Shown: one piece after another, positions 1 to 5,725 of the stretch
Numbering within the stretch: position 1 is the first letter of the stretch
How the letters are laid out: every line of letters starts with the position of its first letter
NCBI GenBank assembly: GCA_003524705.1
Contig: DQGV01000366.1
Coordinates: forward strand, 1-13,493
Source of the DNA: Anaerolineae bacterium
GTDB lineage: Bacteria > Chloroflexota > Anaerolineae > Anaerolineales > Villigracilaceae
DNA: 13,493 nucleotides
Direction of reading: 5' to 3'
Program-made: the position numbers and the translations under genes
The notes under the pieces: generated by a model
What the model saw: the letters and a program-made list of their open reading frames with translations, nothing else
What the model was told of the DNA's origin: nothing
Databases searched by the model: none

Positions 1-288
1 GGTTATGTTGTTCGTGGAAGAGGTGTGAGCGAATCTCTTGAATCTGCATCACATGGCGCAGGTCGGTTGATGAGCAGAAGAGTCGCAATAAATTCAATTA
101 GCAGAAATTCTAGAGACGAATATCTCAAAGAACGTGGCGTAACTTTGCTTGGCGGTGGGATTGATGAATCCCCGCAGGCTTACAAGCCGATTGATGAAGT
201 CATTTCTGCTCAGCATGATTTGGTGGATGTGATTGGTAAGTTCACCCCGAAGATTGTCCGCATGGCAGATGAGCCTGGAGATATTTAG
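1..288 (+). CDS. rtcB: RNA-splicing ligase RtcB, C-terminal fragment (5' end outside window)
   Basis: The frame is open from base 1 and ends with TAG, giving 95 residues; the GTG at 25 is internal, not the start. The fragment shows the RtcB signature SASHGAGRLMSRR. Its His (residue 18 of the fragment) is the residue that family knowledge identifies as the one guanylylated by GTP. It lies 77 residues before the C-terminus, which agrees with the position of the nucleophile in archaeal RtcB. Further conserved pieces are the ESPQAYKPIDEVI segment and the acidic-to-basic tail. RtcB joins 2',3'-cyclic phosphate (or 3'-phosphate) RNA ends to 5'-OH ends using Mn2+ and GTP, in tRNA splicing or RNA repair in the cytoplasm. 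The family normally ends with a Lys-Gly at the extreme C-terminus; this copy ends instead in a short acidic tail. The gene is followed directly by a strong terminator, so it is the last gene of its unit. Confidence 0.92.
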   Translation, partial: GYVVRGRGVSESLESASHGAGRLMSRRVAINSISRNSRDEYLKERGVTLLGGGIDESPQAYKPIDEVISAQHDLVDVIGKFTPKIVRMADEPGDI

Positions 289-290
289 AT

Positions 291-342
291 AAAAAACTTA
301 TAAACATCTGTGAAACAGGTGTTTATAAGTTAAAACTTTTTT
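291..342. terminator. Bidirectional rho-independent terminator after rtcB
   Basis: A 17-bp stem (295-311 with 315-331) with one G-T pair and a GAA loop. On the plus strand it is followed by AAAAC and a run of T; on the minus strand it is followed by TTTTTT. It starts 2 nt after the rtcB stop. The T-run on both sides suggests that it also ends transcription coming from the minus strand, which fits the hidden ORF at 588-346. Confidence 0.85.
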
Positions 343-345
343 GCT

Positions 346-588
346 TCAAAATTCATGGTTTCTTTGTTTCCATCGGATATTACCAAGCCATAATGTTAGA
401 ATTAAGAAGAAAGAGCCACAAATTAACTGTTCAACAAAATTTCCACCCCAAGCAACCATAACTCCCAAAAAAAATCAAAATAAGACTTGTAACCACCCAA
501 ATCTTTTACTTAAGTCAACCCCAAATATAAAGTTATAAGTCGATATCAAAATCAGTATTATTGCTAAAGAGTCGGTTATGCTAATCAT
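346..588 (-). pseudogene. Small membrane protein ORF interrupted by one in-frame TGA
   Basis: Read on the minus strand from ATG at 588, the frame gives 80 residues to a TGA at 348-346, broken only by a TGA at 477-475 (codon 38). Before the stop lie a hydrophobic segment (about residues 7-22) and the stretch GVDLSKRFGWLQVLF. After it comes FFLGVMVAWGG, then another hydrophobic segment (about 52-66) and a basic tail (RWKQRNHEF). If the TGA were TGG (Trp), the middle would be one continuous hydrophobic helix, giving a three-helix protein. AT-rich DNA rarely stays open this long, and the adjacent terminator has a T-run for this direction too. No Shine-Dalgarno is visible. The gene is unknown to me. 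It may be a gene killed by a single G-to-A change, a sequencing error, or chance. TGA is a normal stop elsewhere here (minE, mreD), so general recoding is unlikely. Confidence 0.5.
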
Positions 589-605
589 ATTTATTGAACC
601 CAAGA

Positions 606-611
606 TATAAT
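606..611 (+). promoter_or_regulatory. Probable -10 box (TATAAT) of the cyclase gene
   Basis: A consensus TATAAT lies 9 nt before the ATG at 621. No good -35 hexamer is seen 16-18 nt upstream. A start of transcription about 7 nt after the box would fall almost on the ATG, so the message would have no leader. This fits the absence of a Shine-Dalgarno sequence before this gene. Confidence 0.45.
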
Positions 612-620
612 AATACCATC

Positions 621-1256
621 ATGCTGATAAAAGATTCTCAATTCCAAGAACTCCTGCTCTCCTTTTCGCAAGAAACAGGAATTAAAGAACGCAAGCAAAT
701 CGAAGAGCAGATATGGAAAAAATACGGTACAGAAAATACCGTGCTGGTTTTGGATATGTCTGGTTTTTCATTGTTAACCCGAAAATACGGAATTGTTCAT
801 TATCTTTCGATGATTCGCAGAATGCAATTGACTGTTGAGCCAATCATCTCTGGGCATGGTGGGATGTTAATCAAATTTGAAGCGGATAACTGTTTTGCTA
901 TTTTGCCAAATCCGCTTAATGCAACGCGAGCCGCAATTAGCATTCAACATGCCTTTGCTTCCTCGAATATATTGACTGCTGACGATTTAGATATTCATGT
1001 TTCCATTGGCATTGATTACGGAAAAATCTTAATTGTCAATAATGAAGATATGTTTGGAGATGCGGTCAACAGAGCCTGTAAAATGGGAGAAGATATTGGG
1101 GATGCTGATGAAATTCTCATCACGAAAGAGGCGATGAACTTAATCCCCAAAGATGCAGAAATTGAAGGCAAATCTATTCAGGTCAATATTGGTGGGATGA
1201 ATACCGATGCTTTTCAAATCACATACAAAAAAGAAGAAGATAGTGAAGAAAAATAA
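621..1256 (+). CDS. Soluble class III adenylate/guanylate cyclase domain protein
   Basis: A 211-residue protein with a single class III cyclase catalytic domain and no membrane segment. Such enzymes make cAMP or cGMP from ATP or GTP, working as dimers in the cytoplasm. Numbering from the ATG at 621, the first metal-binding Asp is D45 (VLVLDMSGFS). K85 and D89 (IKFEADN) take the place of the lysine and second metal Asp of the usual K-x-x-G-D. D143 (DMFGD), with K85, is the adenine-type pair of this family. N150 is the transition-state Asn, but the usual Arg four residues later is Lys (K154, VNRACKM). A short helical segment precedes the domain and an acidic-basic tail follows it. The ATG was chosen over a TTG at 594 because TATAAT lies between them. 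The Arg-to-Lys change makes activity uncertain; it could be a weak cyclase or a nucleotide-binding regulator. The gene stands alone between divergent and convergent neighbours. Confidence 0.85.
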   Translation: MLIKDSQFQELLLSFSQETGIKERKQIEEQIWKKYGTENTVLVLDMSGFSLLTRKYGIVHYLSMIRRMQLTVEPIISGHGGMLIKFEADNCFAILPNPLNATRAAISIQHAFASSNILTADDLDIHVSIGIDYGKILIVNNEDMFGDAVNRACKMGEDIGDADEILITKEAMNLIPKDAEIEGKSIQVNIGGMNTDAFQITYKKEEDSEEK

Positions 1257-1290
1257 AAAGGAGGATATAGAAATCTATATCCTCCTTTTT
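1255..1290. terminator. Bidirectional terminator between cyclase and CAP lipoprotein genes
   Basis: A perfect 16-bp stem (AAAAAGGAGGATATAG at 1255-1270 against 1275-1290) with an AAAT loop. The stem itself ends in five A/T pairs, so each strand has a T-run after the hairpin. It overlaps the cyclase stop codon and lies 13 nt beyond the end of the convergent lipoprotein gene, so it can serve both. Confidence 0.9.
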
Positions 1291-1303
1291 GAAAGCAATT
1301 TTG

Positions 1304-1906
1304 TTATTTCGGTTTTGCTAAGACCATCGTCCAATAACGGAAATATCCTTTATCAATAAACACATATCCAATTCCAATTTCAGTAAAATTCTTATTCAAC
1401 ATATTTGTACGATGACCACTACTTGCCATCCAACCTTTGACAACATCTGCAGGAGTAAAGTAGCCAGCGGCAACATTTTCAGCAGCAGAGGCATAGGTGT
1501 ATCCAAAACGGAAAATGCGTTGAAATGGAGTAGAACCATCTGAACCAGTATGCGAAAAGAATTGCTTACAAGCCATATCAATTGAATGAGTTTGTGCGGC
1601 TTGCGTTAATTGAGATTGCGCTGTTACTGCAACCGCGCCAACTTTTTCTCGTTCTATATTTGTTAAACGAATCACTTCTGCCGCAAAAGCAACTGCATCA
1701 GCATCACTGGCATTTGCACATAATGCTGGTACTTCAGCACTTGCGCCAGCCGAACCAGCCAGTGGAATCGCCGCTTCGCTCGATTCTGCAACGGGTGGAA
1801 TCAATACCCCACCTTCAACTTCTACAGGTTCAGCCGATGCGCCACTTCCGCAAGCCTGCACAAATAAAATAATCAAAGTTAGAAATAAGAAAAACTGTTT
1901 TTTCAT
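1304..1906 (-). CDS. CAP/SCP-domain lipoprotein
   Basis: A 200-residue secreted protein. It opens with a lipoprotein signal: MKKQ, a hydrophobic core and the lipobox VQAC, so C19 should be lipidated and the protein anchored on the outside of the membrane. Residues about 20-60 are an Ala/Glu/Pro-rich linker. Residues about 70-198 form the CAP (SCP/PR-1) domain. Its cavity residues are visible: H107 in QTHSIDMA, H119 in FFSHTG, E143 in AENVA, and H165 in GHRTNML, with the family end motif YWTMVLA. C63 and C113 could form a disulfide. The role of bacterial CAP proteins is not well defined (binding of small hydrophobic or wall ligands has been suggested for the family). The start is supported by AGGAG at 1920-1916, 9 nt before ATG. 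It is the last gene on the minus strand and ends at the shared terminator. Confidence 0.9.
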   Translation of the reverse strand: MKKQFFLFLTLIILFVQACGSGASAEPVEVEGGVLIPPVAESSEAAIPLAGSAGASAEVPALCANASDADAVAFAAEVIRLTNIEREKVGAVAVTAQSQLTQAAQTHSIDMACKQFFSHTGSDGSTPFQRIFRFGYTYASAAENVAAGYFTPADVVKGWMASSGHRTNMLNKNFTEIGIGYVFIDKGYFRYWTMVLAKPK

Positions 1907-1982
1907 TTTTATATTCTCCTAAAATATTGGTCGTGTTTACTTCGTTAAAGGGGTTGTGCTTTCAATTTATCTTTTGGAAATC

Positions 1983-2273
1983 TCACAACCGAATCACAAA
2001 TCCACAAAACTCACATTTGATACTATCTTGCCCACGCAAAATAACTTGATTGATGTTTCCGCCACAACTTGAGCATTGACTTGGTGCCGATTTCAACTTC
2101 GCCGCCGTTTGCGCATCAATTTCTACGGCTCGATCTGCTTCAAAATCTTTGGCTTTGGCTCGGTTGATGAGTCCCTGCCATTCTTCACAAGGTTGCCAAA
2201 TATGAAAATGTGCACTCGGCATAGGCGCACCCGATTCAAAAATAATTTTGATATGGTCTTCATTTTTTAACAA
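1983..2273 (-). CDS. C-terminal half of a split PH/GRAM-like zinc-ribbon protein
   Basis: A 96-residue frame if begun at TTG 2273, ending with TGA. It has no ATG, and no Shine-Dalgarno at a sensible distance from that TTG. The first part (KIIFESGAPMPSAHFHIW, then EEWQGLINRAKA) reads like the last beta strands and the closing helix of a PH/GRAM-like domain whose beginning is in the preceding gene. The C-terminus is a zinc ribbon: CSSCGG, 16 residues between the pairs, then CEFCG. The frame is open upstream across the end of the preceding gene as far as the A-run at 2294-2300. I therefore take it as the continuation of that gene, joined by a -1 shift, giving a protein of about 354 residues. A separately translated zinc-ribbon protein is the less likely alternative. 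The function is unknown. Confidence 0.7.
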   Translation of the reverse strand: MLKNEDHIKIIFESGAPMPSAHFHIWQPCEEWQGLINRAKAKDFEADRAVEIDAQTAAKLKSAPSQCSSCGGNINQVILRGQDSIKCEFCGFVIRL

Positions 2274-2300
2274 ACCCTGTTTGCTAGTTTCTATTTTTTT
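2269..2300 (-). promoter_or_regulatory. Possible -1 frameshift site: A AAA AAA heptamer plus downstream hairpin
   Basis: On the minus strand the 251-residue frame ends GTA AAA AAA TAG, so the heptamer A AAA AAA (2300-2294) is in the phase needed for -1 slippage. Eight bases later a 7-bp hairpin begins (2285-2279 paired with 2275-2269, CCT/AGG loop, one G-T pair). A -1 shift reads on as Lys-Lys-Ile-Glu-Thr-Ser-Lys into the zinc-ribbon frame. The same sequence could instead be a one-base loss in a run of eight A, by mutation or assembly error. The hairpin is weak, so the programmed option is not proven. Confidence 0.45.
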
Positions 2301-3046
2301 ACTAACATTACGGGCACATCCACCAACAACTTTTGGCGTTTTTCTTTTTTCGTAGTAATAAATAAAACTTTTTGTGTGGCAACTTCTTCTTTTTGTTCAA
2401 AAAGAATGCGCTGGTCTGTGAGATATAAAACGCCCTCAGGGTCGCCTTTCTTTTCCTCACCCATTTTTGCCCAAACTGCTTTCACAGCCATCACGCCCGA
2501 TTCTGTTGCCAATAATGGAAAAGATGCTTGTGATAATTGCGTTAACATCCAATCAATTTTACGAATTTCATTGCTAAATTGACTCACTTCGCTTCGTAAG
2601 GAATCAAACATGCCATAGATTTGATTTCGTGAAGCATTCGCTTGCGCTTCTAACGCTGCAACCTGCGGTTTGACTTGATTCAACAATCCTTGGGCTTGTA
2701 CTTGATTCTTCGACAGGAATGCCAACTGCGTCATGCGCGGGCGTAGAGGTGTAATTCCAGTTTGCAGTTGATTGACTTGTTGCTCTATTTGCTTATTGAT
2801 ATTTGGCAAAAGTCCATTCCACTTTTTAACAAGATTTAATGCACGTTCTTCAAATCCTTTACCAAAAACATAACCTCGCGAACGTAATCCTTTAACTTTT
2901 TCTGCAAAGCCGTTAATGGTTGTTTGCGTATCTTCTACACTATCACGCACAGTGGTTAGGCGTGTACCTTCTTCAAGAGCAGCAAATTTTGTTTGTAAAG
3001 AACTAATTTCAGAAGTAAGTTTTTTGGCAAGGTCAACATTGTTCAT
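2291..3046 (-). CDS. Coiled-coil protein with start of a PH/GRAM-like domain (frameshifted)
   Basis: A 251-residue soluble protein without signal peptide. Residues 1-175 are nearly all helical and rich in Gln, Leu and Glu, with several coiled-coil stretches (about 1-60, 80-135, 140-172). From about 178 a compact beta-rich domain begins, with GVLYLTDQRILFEQ, the typical opening strands of PH/GRAM-like domains. The frame then stops in the middle of this domain (VPVMLVKK, TAG). The missing strands, the closing helix and a zinc ribbon follow in the -1 frame, which is why I regard both pieces as one gene. ATG 3046 has only a weak purine stretch upstream (AGAGAAG). It lies 15 nt after the stop of the seven-helix membrane protein gene, so the two are probably co-transcribed and may act together at the membrane. 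The precise family is not known to me. Confidence 0.75.
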   Translation of the reverse strand: MNNVDLAKKLTSEISSLQTKFAALEEGTRLTTVRDSVEDTQTTINGFAEKVKGLRSRGYVFGKGFEERALNLVKKWNGLLPNINKQIEQQVNQLQTGITPLRPRMTQLAFLSKNQVQAQGLLNQVKPQVAALEAQANASRNQIYGMFDSLRSEVSQFSNEIRKIDWMLTQLSQASFPLLATESGVMAVKAVWAKMGEEKKGDPEGVLYLTDQRILFEQKEEVATQKVLFITTKKEKRQKLLVDVPVMLVKK

Positions 3047-3061
3047 CCAACTTCTCTTTTC

Positions 3062-4126
3062 TTATAAAAATAATTCGATAACATATCCCAAACCTGTCAT
3101 CACAAATGGAAAGGCAGTCGCCACCATTACCCGATAAATAGACCAATTTTCAAAGGGCCAGGTCGGTGCCCTTTCAGTCAAATCAAAAAGTGTTCTCAGT
3201 GTCTGAATTTTTGCTGAAGAATTTGAAAGCGTATCTGGTGTTGCAGAACCAGACATCAGGAAATCATATTCATCTTGAAGTTTGTCAGATATATCGCGTA
3301 ATGCTTTTTGGCGCGCCAACCTCATACTCACATGTGCTTGCCAAAAAGGAAGGATAAAAGCAAGCGGCATTAAGATAACATAACCGAGGATATAAATCGT
3401 ATCTTCAGGAAAAACAGGAGTACCATAAAAATTTCGCATGGCAATAAAAAAGCCAAGCATTGCCCCAAACCCCGCAAAGCTTAATCCATATTGTGTAATT
3501 GCATCGAACACTGCACTATATTTTGATTGCGCAATCATCACAGGAAATTGAACGTGCAAATAAATACGATTTAAATTAAAAGCAACAATTAAATGTCGTA
3601 TAAAAATAATGGCAATCATGTAAAACAAAAGAAAACGCGAACACTGCAAGAGAATTGCCATCAACCAATTGACGGAATACCAGCGTTCGCCTAACACTTC
3701 AAATATGAAAATCACGCCTAAATATACAATGATGCCACCACTTATTGCACCTATCACCCACCAATTTCTTAACTCGTGCAACATCCGCGAAACACGCATC
3801 AACTTTCCAAGCACAGAAGTAGGCGCAAGCGGAAAAACATATTTATACAAATCCGCAATTGCCCCAGACTGCCAAACATAGAAAAATATAATCGTGGGAT
3901 GAATAATCCAAAAACCAACTTGATTTACCCTATCCATACTACTGCTTCGTTCCAAGCCAGTTTTTGAAAGCCACACATCAAAATAGATTGGAAGAACAAT
4001 TACATAAATAAGAAAAAAAGACAAACTTAATAATGCCGCTTGCCACGGTTGTATTCTCAATCTGGCAAGCAATTTGCCAAATGGATCTTTTCCAATCACG
4101 TCTCTCGCGGTAATTGTTGTGTCCAT
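3062..4126 (-). CDS. Seven-helix integral membrane protein of unknown function
   Basis: A 354-residue protein. Hydrophobic segments lie at about residues 29-47, 70-88, 122-143, 152-178, 211-230, 243-262 and 330-353, so seven membrane helices are likely. Between the sixth and seventh lies a polar loop of about 65 residues with a helical, charged part (RLARQKALRDISDKLQDEYDF) and the motif TWPFENWSIYR just before the last helix. No transporter, protease or enzyme motif could be recognised. It starts 20 nt after gltX and ends 15 nt before the coiled-coil/PH-like gene, so the three may form one transcript. Its neighbour carries a domain type often found in membrane-associated proteins, which hints at a shared membrane task, but this is inference only. 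Confidence 0.8.
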   Translation of the reverse strand: MDTTITARDVIGKDPFGKLLARLRIQPWQAALLSLSFFLIYVIVLPIYFDVWLSKTGLERSSSMDRVNQVGFWIIHPTIIFFYVWQSGAIADLYKYVFPLAPTSVLGKLMRVSRMLHELRNWWVIGAISGGIIVYLGVIFIFEVLGERWYSVNWLMAILLQCSRFLLFYMIAIIFIRHLIVAFNLNRIYLHVQFPVMIAQSKYSAVFDAITQYGLSFAGFGAMLGFFIAMRNFYGTPVFPEDTIYILGYVILMPLAFILPFWQAHVSMRLARQKALRDISDKLQDEYDFLMSGSATPDTLSNSSAKIQTLRTLFDLTERAPTWPFENWSIYRVMVATAFPFVMTGLGYVIELFL

Positions 4127-4146
4127 TTTTTTCTCAAAAATAGCAA

Positions 4147-5640
4147 CTACATTTTACTCAATAAATCAATAGCATTTTGAATTCTTCGCAAACATGTTTC
4201 TCGCCCAATAATTTCCATTGATTCAAACAACGGCGGGCTGACTTTTTGCCCCGTCACTGCGACACGCAAAATGCCGAAGATTTGATTCGGACTCAAACCT
4301 GATTCTTCAACGTAACTCCGCATCGATGACTCAGTGGAGGCATGGTCTATGCTGGGGAGGCTTGAGAGAATCTCCAAACATTTTTTAGCAACCTCGGCCG
4401 ATTGCTTGGCATCGAGTCCTTTTGCAATTAAATCTTCTGGGTTTGGAGAAACTTCGTCTTTGAAGAAGAATGCCCCAAAGGCTATACAATCATCTAGTGT
4501 GGTTAATCTTTCACGGATGAGTGGAATAATTTTTAGCAAAGTATCATCATCAACAGTCAAGCCTTCACGTGTGAAATAAGGCTTGAGGCGAGCAGCCAAG
4601 TCTCCCGTAGTAAAGAGGCGGATGTGTGTGGCGTTGAAATGGTCTAACTTTTGAAAATTTATCGCGGCAGGAGAAGCTGTCAAAGAATCAATTGAAAACC
4701 TTTCTATCATTTGATTCATGTTTAGCACATCATCTTCTGCAACGCCCCAACCCATTAACGCACTCCAATTTAATACACCTTCGGGAGTAAAGCCGAGTTC
4801 TTGCATATCTTTGATAAAAATTGAATAACCATCTTTCATGGCTTGAGCTGATTCGCGTTTGCTCATTTTGCCTTTGCCACTTGGTTTGAGGAAAACAGAA
4901 AGATGAATCCATGTAGGTTCATCCCAACCAAAAGCGCGGACAATGTTTACATGCAACGGAAATGTGCCCAGCCATTCACTGCCTCGTAGAACATGTGTGA
5001 TTTGCATTTCATGGTCATCTACAATCGCGGCGAGATGATAGGTTGGCAAGCCATCTGTTTTTAATAAAACATAATCATTAAGTTGTTTGTTTTCTGTTTT
5101 TATTTCACCACGCAAATGGTCATGTGCAATGGTGATTCCATCATGTGGCATTTTGAATCGCACTGTATGTGCCTCACCATTTGCAATTCGTTTTGCGGCT
5201 TCATCAGGTGATATGTTTCTACATGTTCCATCATAGCGCGGATTTTCTTTGCGCTTCATTTGTTCTTGACGTTTTTTTTCTAACGTATCAGGCGTGCAAA
5301 AACATGGATAAGCATTTCCATTGTTTATTAAAATTTTTGCATGATGTTGATAAATTTCTCTTCGTTCTGTTTGGCGATAGGGACCAAACTTTCCGCCAAT
5401 GTCTGGACCTTCGTCATATTCCAAGCCCAACCAGCGAAGCCCATCCATAATTTCTTGCTCAGCACCTGCGACTGTTCTTTTAATATCCGTATCTTCAATC
5501 CGCAGAATAAATTGCCCGCCTGTTTGTTTGGCAAGTAGATAATCATATAAAGCAGTGCGAGCAGTGCCGAGATGCATGTGACCTGTTGGCGATGGGGCGA
5601 TGCGTGTACGTGCTGGTTTGATTGACAAGGGTTTCTCCAT
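4147..5640 (-). CDS. gltX: Glutamyl-tRNA synthetase
   Basis: A 497-residue class I aminoacyl-tRNA synthetase that charges tRNA(Glu) with glutamate using ATP in the cytoplasm. The HIGH motif appears as PSPTGHMHLG (residues 16-25), followed by TARTALYDYLLA and ILRIEDTD, all typical of GluRS. The KMSKR motif is at 258-262 (GKGKMSKRES). The zinc-site cysteines C113, C115 (CFC) and C140 are present. The helical anticodon-binding part fills the C-terminal third. Length is normal for bacterial GluRS. I cannot tell from sequence alone whether it is discriminating or also charges tRNA(Gln). ATG 5640 follows an AT-rich stretch without Shine-Dalgarno. The gap to rodA holds an inverted repeat, so gltX is perhaps not tightly tied to the cell-shape operon. 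Confidence 0.96.
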   Translation of the reverse strand: MEKPLSIKPARTRIAPSPTGHMHLGTARTALYDYLLAKQTGGQFILRIEDTDIKRTVAGAEQEIMDGLRWLGLEYDEGPDIGGKFGPYRQTERREIYQHHAKILINNGNAYPCFCTPDTLEKKRQEQMKRKENPRYDGTCRNISPDEAAKRIANGEAHTVRFKMPHDGITIAHDHLRGEIKTENKQLNDYVLLKTDGLPTYHLAAIVDDHEMQITHVLRGSEWLGTFPLHVNIVRAFGWDEPTWIHLSVFLKPSGKGKMSKRESAQAMKDGYSIFIKDMQELGFTPEGVLNWSALMGWGVAEDDVLNMNQMIERFSIDSLTASPAAINFQKLDHFNATHIRLFTTGDLAARLKPYFTREGLTVDDDTLLKIIPLIRERLTTLDDCIAFGAFFFKDEVSPNPEDLIAKGLDAKQSAEVAKKCLEILSSLPSIDHASTESSMRSYVEESGLSPNQIFGILRVAVTGQKVSPPLFESMEIIGRETCLRRIQNAIDLLSKM

Positions 5641-5646
5641 TTTTTA

Positions 5647-5709
5647 ACCACAAAGTGTCACAAAGGAAAAGATTTTAAACCTTTGTGTACCTTCGTGCCT
5701 CTTTGTGGT
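5647..5709. repeat. Inverted array of CTTTGTG heptamers at 10-nt spacing
   Basis: The rodA/gltX gap holds CACAAAG at 5649 and 5659, then CTTTGTG, CTTCGTG, CTTTGTG at 5681, 5691 and 5701. Within each arm the units are exactly 10 nt apart. The outer arms ACCACAAAG (5647-5655) and CTTTGTGGT (5701-5709) pair perfectly. The inner ones pair with mismatches, so an imperfect hairpin of about 30 nt per arm is possible. From recall, similar 'CTTTGTG' repeats are dispersed between genes in several phyla. Confidence 0.7.
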
Positions 5710-5725
5710 GAAGGTTTTATAAAAA

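Noticed and set aside
475..477. Genome-wide reading of TGA as tryptophan
   Set aside because: TGA ends minE, mreD and the zinc-ribbon frame at sensible places, and Trp is coded by TGG throughout.
341..538. A 65-codon plus-strand ORF after the rtcB terminator
   Set aside because: Low-complexity, Lys/Asn/Pro-rich product without features and no Shine-Dalgarno. The minus strand in the same region has a far more protein-like frame.
594..620. TTG at 594 as start of the cyclase gene
   Set aside because: No Shine-Dalgarno. The TATAAT at 606-611 lies after it, and the ATG at 621 suffices for the full domain.
1907..1982. Promoter of the CAP lipoprotein gene (TTGAAA-like box)
   Set aside because: No matching -10 at a proper distance could be found. 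Read-through from the upstream gene is equally possible.
2271..2273. TTG as an independent start of the zinc-ribbon ORF
   Set aside because: The purine stretch is only about 3 nt away, and the first residues belong to the middle of a domain begun in the preceding gene. Kept as a coordinate only.
5649..5707. Reading of the heptamer array as a CRISPR
   Set aside because: Units are only 7 nt at 10-nt steps and in opposed orientation. There are no spacers and no cas genes.
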